Of a DNA stretch of 64,000 nucleotides, positions 25,022 to 38,411 are shown in pieces. The notes beneath the pieces are model-generated. The model searched no databases, was not told the origin of the DNA, and saw only the letters and a program-made list of their open reading frames with translations. The stretch lies in the NCBI GenBank assembly GCA_963556195.1, contig CAUVYP010000252.1, positions 124,001 to 188,000 of the forward strand. Reading direction: 5' to 3'. Source of the DNA: Sepiola atlantica (taxonomy: Eukaryota; Mollusca; Cephalopoda; Sepiida; Sepiolidae). A program made the position numbers and the translations under genes. Position 1 is the first letter of the stretch, and each line of letters opens with the position of its first letter.

Positions 25022-26323
25022 TTAGCGCGTTTTAATGTTAATATCGCTTTTGTTTATAACTTCCACATTTATTCGAATTGTGCAACGAAACTTTGCAGAC
25101 AGTCGCGGAGACACATGTTCTACTGAAGTACCAAGTTTCAGAAGTGCAGCTCTTGTACTGCCGGAGATATGTCGATACAAACTGAATACGCAAAACATCA
25201 ACAAAATTTAGCGCGTTTTAAAGTTGATATCGCTTTTGTTTATAACTTCCACATTTATTCGAATTGTGCAACGAAACTTTGCAGACAGTCTCGAATAGGC
25301 CTTTTCTACTGAAGCACCAAGTTTCAGAAGTGCAGCTCTTGTACTGCCGGAGATATGTCGATACAAACTGAATACGCAAAACATCAACAAAATTTAGCGC
25401 GTTTTAAAGTTGATATCGCTTTTGTTTATAACTTCCACATTTATTCGAATTGTGCAACGAAACTTTGCAGACAGTCTCGAATAGGCCTTTTCTACTGAAG
25501 TACCAAGTTTCAGAAGTGCAGCTCTTGTACTGCCGGAGATATGTCGATACAAACTGAATACGCAAAACATCAACAAAATTTAGCGCGTTTTAAAGTTGAT
25601 ATCGCTTTTGTTTATAACTTCCCCATTTATTCGAATTGTGCAACGAAACTTTGCAGACAGTCTCGAATAGGCTTTTTCTACTGAAGTACCAAGTTTCAGA
25701 AGTGCAGCTCTTGTACTGCCGGAGATATGTCGATACAAACTTAATACGCAAAACATCAACAAAATTTAGCGCGTTTTAAAGTTGATATCGCTTTTGTTTA
25801 TAACTTCCACATTTATTCGAATTGTGCAACGAAACTTTGCAGACAGTCTCGAATAGGCCTTTTCTACTGAAGCACCAAGTGTCAGAAGTGCAGCTATTGT
25901 ACTGCCGGAGATATGTCGATACAAACTGAATACGCAAAACATCAACAAAATTTAGCGCGTTTTAAAGTTGATATCGCTTTTGTTTATAACTTCCACATTT
26001 ATTCGAATTGTGCAACGAAACTTTGCAGACAGTCTCGAATAGGCCTTTTCTACTGAAGTACCAAGTTTCAGAAGTGCAGCTCTTGTACTGCCGGAGATAT
26101 GTCGATACAAACTGAATACGCAAAACATCAACAAAATTTAGCGCGTTTTAAAGTTGATATCGCTTTTGTTTATAACTTCCCCATTTATTCGAATTGTGCA
26201 ACGAAACTTTGCAGACAGTCTCGAATAGGCTTTTTCTACTGAAGTACAAAGTTTCAGAAGTGCAGCTCTTGTACTGCCGGAGATATGTCGATACAAACTG
26301 AATACGCAAAACATCAACAACAT
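25022..26323. repeat. 7-monomer (1,302-bp) higher-order unit, copy 2
   Basis: This is the tandem partner of 23720-25021, with gcaccaagtttc near 25313, acttaatacgc near 25739, gctattgtac near 25893 and caacaacattt near 26314. The B monomer at its start follows the caacaacattt end of copy 1 and carries taatgttaat, the same sequence that follows the second caacaacattt at 26324. Copies therefore joined within a monomer rather than at the register used here. Confidence 0.92.
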
Positions 26324-27067
26324 TTAGCGCGTTTTAATGTTAATATCGCTTTTGTTTATAACTTCCACATTTATTCGAATTGTGCAACGAAACTTTGCAG
26401 ACAGTCTCAAATAGGCCTTTTCTACTTAAGTACCAAGTTTCAGAAGTGCAGCTCATGTACTGCCGGAGATATGTCGATACAAACTAAATACGCAAAACAT
26501 CAACAAAATTTAGCGCGTTTTAAAGTTGATATCGCTTTTGTTTATAACTTCCACATTTATTCGAATTGTGCAGCGAAACTTTGCAGACAGTCGCGGAGAC
26601 ACATGTTCTACTGAAGTACCAAGTTTCAGAAGTGCAGCTCTTGTACTGCCGGAGATATGTCGATACAAACTGAATACGCAAAACATCAACAAAATTTAGC
26701 GCGTTTTAAAGTTGATATCGCTTTTGTTTATAACTTCCACATTTATTCGAATTGTGCAACGAAACTTTGCAGATAGTCTCGAATAGGCCTTTTCTACTGA
26801 AGTACAAAGTTTCAGAAGTGCAGCTCTTGTACTGCCGGAGATATGTCGATACAAACTGAATACGCAAAACATCAACAAAATTTAGCGCGTTTTAAAGTTG
26901 ATATCGCTTTTGTTTATAACTTCCACATTTATTCGAATTGTGCAACGAAACTTTGCAGACAGTCTCGAATAGGCCTCCTCTACTGAAGTACCAAGTTTCA
27001 GAAGTGCAGCTCTTGTACTGCCGGAGATATGTCGATACAAACTGAATACGCAAATCATCAACAAAAT
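26138..27067. repeat. F-A-B-D-C block, copy 1 of a distant pair
   Basis: Five monomers in the order F, A with gctcatgtac, B with gcagcgaaac, D, C. The same order and markers occur at 36552-37481, about 10.4 kb away. Related blocks with an extra C monomer lie at 12746-13675 and 14420-15349. The first monomer is also the last of the 7-monomer duplication. This lineage is spread over 24 kb. Confidence 0.75.
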
Positions 27068-30000
27068 TTAGCGCGTTTTAATGTTGATATCGCTTTTGTT
27101 TATAACTTCCACATTTATTCGAATTGTTCAACGAAACTTTGCAGACAGTCTGAAATAGGCCTTTTCTACTGAAGTACCAAGTTTCAGAAGTGCAGCTCTT
27201 GTACTGCCGGAGATATGTCGATACAAACTGAATACGCAAAACATCAACAAAATTTAGCGCGTTTTAAAGTTGATATCGCTTTTGTTTATAACTTCCACAT
27301 TTATTCGAATTGTGCAACGAAACTTTGCAGACAGTCTCGAATAGGCCTCCTCTACTGAAGTACCAAGTTTCAGAAGTGCAGCTCTTGTACTGCCGGAGAT
27401 ATGTCGATACAAACTGAATACGCAAAACATCAACAAAATTTAGCGCGTTTTAAAGTTGATATCGCTTTTGTTAATAACTTCCACATTTATTCCAATTGTG
27501 CAACGAAACTTTCCAGATAGTCTCGAATAGGCCTTTTCTACTGAAGTACAAAGTTTCAGAAGTGCAGCTCTTGTACTGCCGGAGATATGTCGATACAAAC
27601 TGAATACGCAAATCATCAACAAAATTTAGCGCGTTTTAATGTTGATATCGCTTTTGTTTATAACTTCCACATTTATTCGAATTGTGCAACGAAAGTTTGC
27701 AGACAGTCTCAAATATGCCTTTTCTACTGAAGTACAAAGTTTCAGAAGTGCAGCTCTTGTACTGCCGGAGATATGTCGATACAAACTAAATACGCAAAAC
27801 ATCAACAAAATTTAGCGCGTTTTAAAGTTGATATCGCTTTTGTTTATAACTTCCACATGTATTCGAATTGTGCAACGAAACTTTGCAGACAGTCGCGGAG
27901 ACACATTTTCTACTGAAGTACCAAGTTTCAGAAGTGCAGCTCTTGTACTGCCGGAGATATGTCGATAAAAACTGAATACGCAAAACATCAACAAAATTTA
28001 GCGCGTTTTAATGTTAATATCGCTTTTGTTTATAACTTCCACATTTATTCGAATTGTGCAACGAAACTTTGCAGACAGTCTCAAATAGGCCTTTTCTACT
28101 GAAGTACCAAGTTTCAGAAGTGCAGCTCTTGTACTGCCGGAGATATGTCGATACAAACTGAATACGCAAAACATCAACAAAATTTAGGGTGTTTTAAAGT
28201 TGATATCGCTTTTGTTTATAACTTCCACATTTATTCGAATTGTGCGACGAAACTTTGCAGACAGTCGCGGAGACACATGTTCTACTGAAGTACCAAGTTT
28301 CAGAAGTGCAGCTCTTGTACTGCCGGAGATATGTCGATACAAACTGAATACGCAAAACATCAACAAAATTTAGCGCGTTTTAAAGTTGATATCGCTTTTG
28401 TTTATAACTTCCACATTTATTCGAATTGTGCAACGAAACTTTGCAGACAGTCTCAAATAGGCCTTTTTTACTGAAGTACCAAGTTTCAGAAGTGCAGCTC
28501 TTGTACTGCCGGAGATATGTCGATACAAACTGAATACGCAAAACATCAACAAAATTTAGCGCGTTTTAATGCTAATATCGCTTTTGTTTGTAACTTCCAC
28601 ATTTATTCGAATTGTGCAACGAAACTTTGCAGACAGTCTCAAATAGGCCTTTTCTACTTAAGTACCAAGTTTCAGAAGTGCAGCTCTTGTACTGCCGGAT
28701 ATATGTCGATACAAACTAAATACGCAAAACATCAACAAAATTTAGGGTGTTTTAAAGTTGATATCGCTTTTGTTTATAACTTCCACATTTATTCGAATTG
28801 TTCAACGAAACTTTGCAGACAGTCGCGGAGACACATGTTCTACTGAAGTACCAAGTCTCAGAAGTGCAGCTCTTGTACTGCCGGAGATATGTCGATACAA
28901 ACTGAATACGCAAAACATCAACAAAATTTAGCGCGTTTTAAAGTTGATATCGCTTTTGTTTATAACTTCCACATTTATTCGAATTGTGCAACGAAACTTT
29001 GCAGACAGTCTCGAATAGGCCTCCTCTACTGAAGTACCAAGTTTCAGAAGTGCAGCTCTTGTACTGCCGGAGATATGTCGATACAAACTGAATACGCAAA
29101 ACATCAACAAAATTTAGCGCGTTTTAAAGTTGATATCGCTTTTGTTTATAACTTCCACATTTATTCGAATTGTGCAACGAAACTTTGCAGATAGTCTCGA
29201 ATAGGCCTTTTCTACTGAAGTACAAAGTTTCAGAAGTGCAGCTCTTGTACTGCCGGAGATATGTCGATACAAACTGAATACGCAAATCATCAACAAAATT
29301 TAGCGCGTTTTAATGTTGATATCGCTTTTGTTTATAACTTCCACATTTATTCGAATTGTGCAACGAAAGTTTGCAGACAGTCTCAAATAGGCCTTTTCTA
29401 CTGAAGTACCAAGTTTCAGAAGTGCAGCTCTTGTACTGCCGGAGATATGTCGATACAAACTGAATACGCAAAACATCAACAAAATTTAGCGCGTTTTAAA
29501 GTTGATATCGCTTTTGTTTATAACTTCCACATTTATTCGAATTGTGCAACGAAACTTTGCAGACAGTCGCGGAGACACATGTTCTACTGAAGTACCAAGT
29601 TTCAGAAGTGCAGCTCTTGTACTGCCGGAGATATGTCGATACAAACTGAATACGCAAAACATCAACAAAATTTAGCGCGTTTTAAAGTTGATATCGCTTT
29701 TGTTTATAACTTCCACATGTATTCGAATTGTGCAACGAAACTTTGCAGAGAGTCGCGGAGACACATTTACTACTGAAGTACCAAGTTTCAGAAGTGCAGC
29801 TCTTGTACTGCCGGAGATATGTCGATAAAAACTGAATACGCAAAACATCAACAAAATTTAGCGCGTTTTAATGTTAATATCGCTTTTGTTTATAACTTCC
29901 ACATTTATTCGAATTGTGCAACGAAACTTTGCAGACAGTCTCAAATAGGCCTTTTCTACTGCAGTACCAAGTTTCAGAAGTGCAGCTCTTGTACTGCCGG

Positions 30001-30601
30001 AGATATGTCGATACAAACTGAATACGCAAAACATCAACAAAATTTAGCGCGTTTTAAAGTTGATATCGCTTTTGTTTATAACTTCCACATTTATTCGAAT
30101 TGTGCAACGAAACTTTGCAGATCGTCTCGAATAGGCCTTTTCTACTGAAGTACAAAGTTTCAGAAGTGCAGCTCTTGTACTGCCGGAGATCTGTCGATAC
30201 AAACTGAATACGCAAAACATCAACAAAATTTAGCGCGTTTTAAAGTTGATATCGCTTTTGTTTATAACTTCCACATTTATTCGAATTGTGCAACGAAACT
30301 TTGCAGACAGTCTCAAATAGGCCTCCTCTACTGAAGTACCAAGTTTCAGAAGTGCAGCTCTTGTACTCCCGGAGATATGTCGATACAAACTGAATACGCA
30401 AATCATCAACAACATTTAGCGCGTTTTAAAGTTGATATCGCTTTTGTTTATAACTTCCACATTTATTCGAATTGTGCAACGAAACTTTGCAGAAAGTCTC
30501 AAATAGGCCTTGGCTACTGAAGTACCAAGTTTCAAAAGTGCAGCTCTTGTACTGCCGGAGATATGTCGATACAAACTAAATACGCAAAACATCAACAAAA
30601 T
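27068..30601. repeat. Mixed A, B, C, D and N monomers
   Basis: Nineteen monomers with no clean long duplication that I can see. Short runs resemble other places: N-A order near 27812-28183 as at 2701-3072, and taatgctaat plus tagggtgtttt near 28567 and 28742 as in the 19-monomer unit. An additional tagggtgtttt monomer starts at 28184. Private changes include ttccagatag near 27511 and gtttgtaac near 28585. No gene or unique sequence is present. Confidence 0.85.
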
Positions 30602-31531
30602 TTAGCGCGTTTTAAAGTTGATATCGCTTTTGTTTATAACTTCCACATTTATTCGAATTGTGCAACGAAACTTTGCAGACAGTCGCGGAGACACATGTTC
30701 TACTGAAGTACCAAGTTTCAGAAGTGCAGCTCTTGTACTGCCGGAGATATGTCGATACAAACTGAATACGCAAAACATCAACAAAATTTAGCGCGTTTTA
30801 AAGTTGATATCGCTTTTGTTTATAACTTCCACATTTATTCGAATTGTGCAACGAAACTTTGCAGACAGTCTCGAATAGGCCTCCTCTACTGAAGTACCAA
30901 GTTTCAGAAGTGCAGCTCTTGTACTGCCGGAGATATGTCGATACAAACTGAATACGCAAAACATCAACAAAATTTAGCGCGTTTTAAAGTTGATATCGCT
31001 TTTGTTTATAACTTCCACATTTATTCGAATTGTGCAACGAAACTTTGCAGATAGTCTCGAATAGGCCTTTTCTACTGAAGTACCAAGTTTCAGAAGTGCA
31101 GCTCTTGTACTGCCGGAGATATGTCGATACAAACTGAATACGCAAAAGATCAACAAAATTTAGCGCGTTTTAAAGTTGATATCGCTTTTGTTTATAACTT
31201 CCACATTTATTCGAATTGTGCAACGAAACTTTGCAGACAGTCTCGAATAGGCCTCCTCTACTGAAGTACCACGTTTCAGAAGTGCAGCTCTTGTACTGCC
31301 GGAGATATGTCGATACAAACTGAATACGCAAATCATCAACAAAATTTAGCGCGTTTTAATGTTGATATCGCTTTTGTTTATAACTTCCACATTTATTCGA
31401 ATTGTGCAACGAAAGTTTGCAGACAGTCTCAAATAGGCCTTTTCTACTGAAGTACCAAGTTTCAGAAGTGCAGCTCTTGTACTGCCGGAGATATGTCGAT
31501 ACAAACTAAATACGCAAAACATCAACAAAAT
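30602..31531. repeat. 930-bp unit B-C-K-C-A, copy 1
   Basis: Five monomers match 31532-32461 at 930 bp. Shared markers are a K monomer with gatagtctcg but gtaccaag, a C monomer with accacgtttcag near 31268 and aatcatc, and an A monomer with gaaagttt near 31412. This is a derivative of the 5-monomer order seen at the left end of the window. Confidence 0.88.
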
Positions 31532-32461
31532 TTAGCGCGTTTTAAAGTTGATATCGCTTTTGTTTATAACTTCCACATTTGTTCGAATTGTGCAACGAAA
31601 CTTTGCAGACAGTCGCGGAGACACATGTTCTACTGAAGTACCAAGTTTCAGAAGTGAAGCTCTTGTACTGCCGGAGATATGTCGATACAAACTGAATACG
31701 CAAAACATCAACAAAATTTAGCGCGTTTTAAAGTTGATATCGCTTTTGTTTATAACTTCCACATTTATTCGAATTGTGCAACGAAACTTTGCAGACAGTC
31801 TCGAATAGGCCTCCTCTACTGAAGTACCAAGTTTCAGAAGTGCAGCTCTTGTACTGCCGGAGATATGTCGATACAAACTGAATACGCAAAACATCAACAA
31901 AATTTAGCGCGTTTTAAAGTTGATATCGCTTTTGTTTATAACTTCCACATTTATTCGAATTGTGCAACGAAACTTTGCAGATAGTCTCGAATAGGCCTTT
32001 TCTACTGAAGTACCAAGTTTCAGAAGTGCAGCTCTTGTACTGCCGGAGATATGTCGATACAAACTGAATACGCAAAACATCAACAAAATTTAGCGCGTTT
32101 TAAAGTTGATATCGCTTTTGTTTATAACTTCCACATTTATTCGAATTGTGCAACGAAACTTTGCAGACAGTCTCGAATAGGCCTCCTCTACTGAAGTACC
32201 ACGTTTCAGAAGTGCAGCTCTTGTACTGCCGGAGATATGTCGATACAAACTGAATACGCAAATCATCAACAAAATTTAGCGCGTTTTAATGTTGATATCG
32301 CTTTTGTTTATAACTTCCACATTTATTCGAATTGTGCAACGAAAGTTGGCAGACAGTCTCAAATAGGCCTTTTCTACTGAAGTACCAAGTTTCAGAAGTG
32401 CAGCTCTTGTACTGCCGGAGATATGTCGATACAAACTAAATACGCAAAACATCAACAAAAT
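31532..32461. repeat. 930-bp unit B-C-K-C-A, copy 2
   Basis: This is the tandem partner of 30602-31531. Its B monomer has cacatttgttcg near 31573, which recurs in the next B monomer at 32462, so a third partial copy begins there. The A monomer has the private change gaaagttggc near 32341. A further private change is gaagtgaagctc near 31652. Confidence 0.88.
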
Positions 32462-35400
32462 TTAGCGCGTTTTAAAGTTGATATCGCTTTTGTTTATAAC
32501 TTCCACATTTGTTCGAATTGTGCAACGAAACTTTGCAGACAGTCGCGGAGACACATGTTCTACTGAAGTACCAAGTTTCAGAAGTGCAGCTCTTGTACTG
32601 CCGGAGATATGTCGATACAAACTGAATACGCAAATCATCAACAAAATTTAGCGCGTTTTAATGTTGATATCGCTTTTGTTTATAACTTCCACATTTATTC
32701 GAATTGTGCAACGAAACTTTGCAGACAGTCGCGGAGACACATGTTCTACTGAAGTACCAAGTTTCAGAAGTGCAGCTCTTGTACTGCCGGAGATATGTCG
32801 ATACAAACTAAATACGCAAAACATCAACAAAATTTAGCGCGTTTTAAAGTTGATATCGCTTTTGTTTATAACTTCCACATTTATTCGAATTGTGCAACGA
32901 AACTTTGCAGACAGTCTTAAATAGGCCTTTTCTACTGAAGTACCAAGTTTCAGAAGTGCAGCTCTTGTACTGCCGGAGATATGTCGATACAAACTGAATA
33001 CGCAAAACATCAACAAAATTTAGCGCGTTTTAATGTTAATATCGCTTTTGTTTATAACTTCCACATTTATTCGAATTGTGCAACGAAACTTTGCAGACAG
33101 TCTCAAATAGGCCTTTTCTACTTAAGTACCAAGTTTCAGAAGTGCAGCTCTTGTACTGCCGGAGATATGTCGATACAAACTAAATACGCAAAACATCAAC
33201 AAAATTTAGCGCGTTTTAAAGTTGATATCGCTTTTGTTTATAACTTCCACATTTATTCGAATTGTGCAACGAAACTTGTCAGACAGTCGCGGAGACACAT
33301 GTTCTACTGAAGTACCAAGTTTCAGAAGTGCAGCTCTTGTACTGCCGGAGATATGTCGATACAAACTGAATACGCAAATCATCAACAAAATTTAGCGCGT
33401 TTTAAAGTTGATATCGCTTTTGTTTATAACTTCCACATTTATTCGAATTGTGCAACGAAACTTTGCAGACAGTCTCGAATAGGCCTCTTCTACTGAAGTA
33501 CCAAGTTTCAGAAGTGCAGCTCTTGTACTGCCGGAGATATGTCGATACAAACTGAATACGCAAATCATCAACAAAATTTAGCGCGTTTTAATGTTGATAT
33601 CGCTTTTGTTTATAACTTCCACATTTATTCGACTGTGCAACGAAACTTTGCAGACAGTCTCAAATAGGCCTTTTCTACTGAAGTACCAAGTTTCAGAAGT
33701 GCAGCTCTTGTACTGCCGGAGATATGTCGATACAAACTAAATACGCAAAACATCAACAAAATTTAGCGCGTTTTAAAGTTGATATCGCTTTTGTTTATAA
33801 CTTCCACATTTATTCGAATTGTGCAACGAAACTTTGCAGACAGTCGCGGAGACACATGTTCTACTGAAGTACCAAGTTTCAGAAGTGCAGCTCTTGTACT
33901 GCCGGAGATATGTCGATACAAACTGAATACGCAAAACATCAACAAAATTTCGCGCGTTTTAAAGTTGATATCGCTTTTGTTTATAACTTCCACAGTTATT
34001 CGAATTGTGCAACGAAACTTTGCAGACAGTCGCGGAGACACATGTTCTACTGAAGTACCAAGTTTCAGAAGTGCAGCTCTTGTACTGCCGGAGATATGTC
34101 GATAAAAACTGAATACGCAAAACATCAACAAAATTTAGCGCGTTTTAATGTTAATATCGCTTTTGTTTATAACTTCCACATTTATTCGAATTGTGCAACG
34201 AAACTTTGCAGACAGTCTCAAATAGGCCTTTTCTACTGAAGTACCAAGTTTCAGAAGTGCAGCTCTTGTACTGCCGGAGATATGTCGATACAAACTGAAT
34301 ACGCAAAACATCAACAAAATTTAGCGCGTTTTAAAGTTGATATCGCTTTTGTTTATAACTTCCACATTTATTCGAATTGTGCAACGAAACTTTGCAGATA
34401 GTCTCGAATAGGCCTTTTCTACTGAAGTACAAAGTTTCAGAAGTGCAGCTCTTGTACTGCCGGAGATATGTCGATACAAACTGAATACGCAAAACATCAA
34501 CAAAATTTAGCGCGTTTTAAAGTTGATATCGCTTTTGTTTATAACTTCCACATTTATTCGAATTGTGCAACGAAACTTTGCAGACAGTCTCGAATAGGCC
34601 TCCTCTACTGAAGTACCAAGTTTCAGAAGTGCAGCTCTTGTACTGCCGGAGATATGTCGATACAAACTGAATACGCAAAACATCAACAAAATTTAGCGCG
34701 TTTTAATGTTGATATCGCTTTTGTTTATAACTTCCACATTTATTCGAATTGTGCAACGAAACTTTGCAGACAGTCTCAAATAGGCCTTGGCTACTGAGGT
34801 ACCAAGTTTCAGAAGTGCAGCTCTTGTACTGCCGGAGATATGTCGATACAAACTAAATACGCAAAACATCAACAAAATTTAGCGCGTTTTAAAGTTGATA
34901 TCGCTTTTGTTTATAACTTCCACATTTATTCGAATTGTGCAACGAAACTTTGCAGACAGTCTCAAATAGGCCTTTTCTACTGAAGTACCAAGTTTCAGAA
35001 GTGCAGCTCTTGTACTGCCGGAGATATGTCGATACAAACTGAATACGCAAAACATCAACAAAATTTAGCGCGTTTTAATGTTAATATCGCTTTTGTTTAT
35101 AACTTCCACATTTATTCGAATTGTGCAACGAAACTTTGCAGACAGTCTCAAATAGGCCTTTTCTACTTAAGTACCAAGTTTCAGAAGTGCAGCTCTTGTA
35201 CTGCCGGAGATATGTCGATACAAACTAAATACGCAAAAAATCAACAAGATTTAGCGCGTTTTAAAGTTGATATCGCTTTTGTTTATAACTTCCACATTTA
35301 TTCGAATTGTGCAACGAAACTTTGCAGACAGTCGCGGAGACACATGTTCTACTGAAGTACCAAGTTTCAGAAGTGCAGCTCTGGTACTGCCGGAGATATG

Positions 35401-35994
35401 TCGATACAAACTGAATACGCAAAACATCAACAAAATTTAGCGCGTTTTAAAGTTGATATCGCTTTTGTTTATAACTTCAACATTTATTCGAATTGTGCAA
35501 CGAAACTTTGCAGACAGTCTCTAATAGGCCTCCTCTACTGAAGTACCAAGTCTCAGAAGTGCAGCTCTTGTACTGCCGGAGATATGTCGATACAAACTGA
35601 ATACGCAAAACGTTTACAAAATTTAGCGCGTTTTAAAGTTGATATCGCTTTTGTTTATAACTTCCACATTTATTCGAATTGTGCAACGAAACTTTGCAGA
35701 TAGTCTCGAATAGGCCTTTTCTACTGAAGTACCAAGTTTCAGAAGTGCAGCTCTTGTACTGCCGGAGATATGTCGATACAAACTGAATACGCAAAACATC
35801 AACAAAATTTAGCGCGTTTTAAAGTTGATATCGCTTTTGTTTATAACTTCCACATTTATTCGAATTGTGCAACGAAACTTTGCAGACAGTCTCGAATAGG
35901 CCTTTTCTACTGAAGTACCAAGTTTCAGAAGTGCAGCTCTTGTACTGCCGGAGATATGTCGATACAAACTAAATACGCAAAACATCAACAAAAT
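32462..35994. repeat. Mixed monomers with first stop-loss variant
   Basis: Nineteen monomers of B, A, C, D and K types. The monomer near 33574 contains a one-base deletion (gactgtgc for gaattgtgc). The monomer at 33949 begins ttcgcgcg instead of ttagcgcg, which joins adjacent minus-strand frames. The D-C-A-A-A-B order at 34321-35436 resembles 15164-16279. Private changes include cgtttacaaaat near 35611 and aaaaaatcaacaagat near 35235. Nothing outside the satellite is present. Confidence 0.85.
33630..33636. other. One-base deletion in monomer
   Basis: Cgactgtgc stands in place of cgaattgtgc, a deletion plus a substitution. It destroys the attcgaat palindrome of that monomer and shifts the phase by -1. 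Confidence 0.95.
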
Positions 35995-36551
35995 TTAGCG
36001 CGTTTTAAAGTTGATATCGCTTTTGTTTATAACTTCCACATTTATTCGAATTGTGCAACGAAACTTTGCAGACAGTCGCGGAGACACATGTTCTACTGAA
36101 GTACCAAGTTTCAGAAGTGCAGCTCTTGTACTGCCGGAGATATGTCGATACAACTGAATACGCAAAACATCAACAAAATTTCGCGCGTTTTAAAGTTGAT
36201 ATCGCTTTTGTTTATAACTTCCACATGTATTCGAATTGTGCAACGAAACTTTGCAGACAGTCGCGGAGACACATTTCCTACTGAAGTACCAAGTTTCAGA
36301 AGTGCAGCTCTTGTACTGCCGGAGATATGTCGATACAAACTGAATACGCAAAACATCAACAAAATTTAGCGCGTTTTAATGTTAATATCGCTTTTATTTA
36401 TAACTTCCACATTTATTCGAATATTGCAACGAAACTTTGCAGACAGTCGCGGAGACACATGTACTACTGAAGTACCAAGTTTCAGAAGTGCAGCTCTTGT
36501 ACTGCCGGAGATATGTCGATACAAACTGAATACGCAAAACATCAACACAAT
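35995..36551. repeat. Three-monomer cassette, copy 1 of 6
   Basis: The cassette order is a B monomer; then an N-like monomer starting ttcgcgcg with cacatgtattcg; then a B-like monomer with taatgttaat and cacatgtact. In this copy the N-like monomer reads cacatttccta, the first monomer has a one-base deletion (gatacaactg near 36149) and the third reads cgaatattgc near 36419. Its next copies lie 10, 19, 24, 32 and 38 monomers to the right. Confidence 0.85.
36149..36155. other. One-base deletion in monomer
   Basis: Atacaactg stands in place of atacaaactg, a loss of one A from an AAA run. It makes monomer 35995-36179 185 bp long. Confidence 0.95.
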
Positions 36552-37481
36552 TTAGCGCGTTTTAAAGTTGATATCGCTTTTGTTTATAACTTCCCCATTT
36601 ATTCGAATTGTGCAACGAAACTTTGCAGACAGTCTCGAATAGGCTTTTTCTACTGAAGTACAAAGTTTCAGAAGTGCAGCTCTTGTACTGCCGGAGATAT
36701 GTCGATACAAACTGAATACGCAAAACATCAACAAAATTTAGCGCGTTTTAATGTTTATATCGCTTTTGTTTATAACTTCCACATTTATTCGAATTGTGCA
36801 ACGAAACTTTGCAGACAGTCTCAAATAGGCCTTTTCTACTTAAGTACCAAGTTTCAGAAGTGCAGCTCATGTACTGCCGGAGATATGTCGATACAAACTA
36901 AATACGCAAAACATCAACAAAATTTAGCGCGTTTTAAAGTTGATATCGCTTTTGTTTATAACTTCCACATTTATTCGAATTGTGCAGCGAAACTTTGCAG
37001 ACAGTCGCGGAGACACATGTTCTACTGAAGTACCAAGTTTCAGAAGTGCAGCTCTTGTACTGCCGGAGATATGTCGATACAAACTGAATACGCAAAACAT
37101 CAACAAAATTTAGCGCGTTTTAAAGTTGATATCGCTTTTGTTTATAACTTCCACATTTATTCGAATTGTGCAACGAAACTTTGCAGATAGTCTCGAATAG
37201 GCCTTTTCTACTGAAGTACAAAGTTTCAGAAGTGCAGCTCTTGTACTGCCGGAGATATGTCGATACAAACTGAATACGCAAAACATCAACAAAATTTAGC
37301 GCGTTTTAAAGTTGATATCGCTTTTGTTTATAACTTCCACATTTATTCGAATTGTGCAACGAAACTTTGCAGACAGTCTCGAATAGGCATCCTCTACTGA
37401 AGTACCAAGTCTCAGAAGTGCAGCTCTTGTACTGCCGGAGATATGTCGATACAAACTGAATACGCAAAACATCAACAAAAT
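36552..37481. repeat. F-A-B-D-C block, copy 2 of a distant pair
   Basis: The order and markers match 26138-27067: F with cttccccatt, A with tacttaag and gctcatgtac near 36866, B with gcagcgaaac near 36985, D, then C. The A monomer has the private variant atgtttatatc near 36752. It sits between two copies of the unrelated three-monomer cassette, which suggests insertion by exchange between distant parts of the array. Confidence 0.75.
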
Positions 37482-37853
37482 TTAGCGCGTTTTAAAGTTG
37501 ATATCGCTTTTGTTTATAACTTCCACATTTATTCGAATTGTGCAACGAAACTTTGCAGATAGTCTCGAATAGGCCTTTTCTACTGAAGTACCAAGTTTCA
37601 GAAGTGCAGCTCTTGTACTGCCAGAGATATGTCGATACAAACTGAATACGCAAAACATCAACAAAATTTAGCGCGTTTTAAAGTTGATATCGCTTTTGTT
37701 TATAACTTCCACATTTATTCGAATTGTGCAACGAAACTTTGCAGACAGTCTCGAATAGGCCTCCACTACTGAAGTACCAAGTTTCAGAAGTGCAGCTCTT
37801 GTACTGCCGGAGATATGTCGATACAAACTGAATACGCAAATCACCAACAAAAT

Positions 37854-38411
37854 TTAGCGCGTTTTAATGTTGATATCGCTTTTGTTTATAACTTCCACAT
37901 TTATTCGAATTGTGCAACGAAACTTTGCAGACAGTCTCAAATAGGCCTTTTCTACTGAAGTACCAAGTTTCAGAAGTGCAGCTCTTGTACTGCCGGAGAT
38001 ATGTCGATACAAACTGAATACGCAAAACATCAACAAAATTTTGCGCGTTTTAAAGTTGATATCGCTTTTGTTTATAACTTCCACATGTATTCGAATTGTG
38101 CAACGAAACTTTGCAGACAGTCGCGGAGACACATTTTCTACTGAAGTACCAAGTTTCAGAAGTGCAGCTCTTGTACTGCCGGAGATATGTCGATACAAAC
38201 TGAATACGCAAAACATCAACAAAATTTAGCGCGTTTTAATGTTAATATCGCTTTTGTTTATAACTTCCACATTTATTCGAATTGTGCAACGAAACTTTGC
38301 AGACAGTCGCGGAGACACATGTTCTACTGAAGTACCTAGTTTCAGAAGTGCAGCTCTTGTACTGCCGGAGATATGTCGATACAAACTGAATACGCAAAAC
38401 ATCAACACAAT
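37854..38411. repeat. Three-monomer cassette, copy 2 of 6 (first monomer A-type)
   Basis: The second and third monomers match the cassette: N-type with cacatgtattcg, then a B-like monomer with taatgttaat. The stop-loss change differs, aattttgcgcg instead of aatttcgcgcg, and still removes the minus-strand stop. The first monomer is A-type rather than B-type. The monomers 38226-38597 carry gtacctagtttc, which recurs near 43728. Confidence 0.75.
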
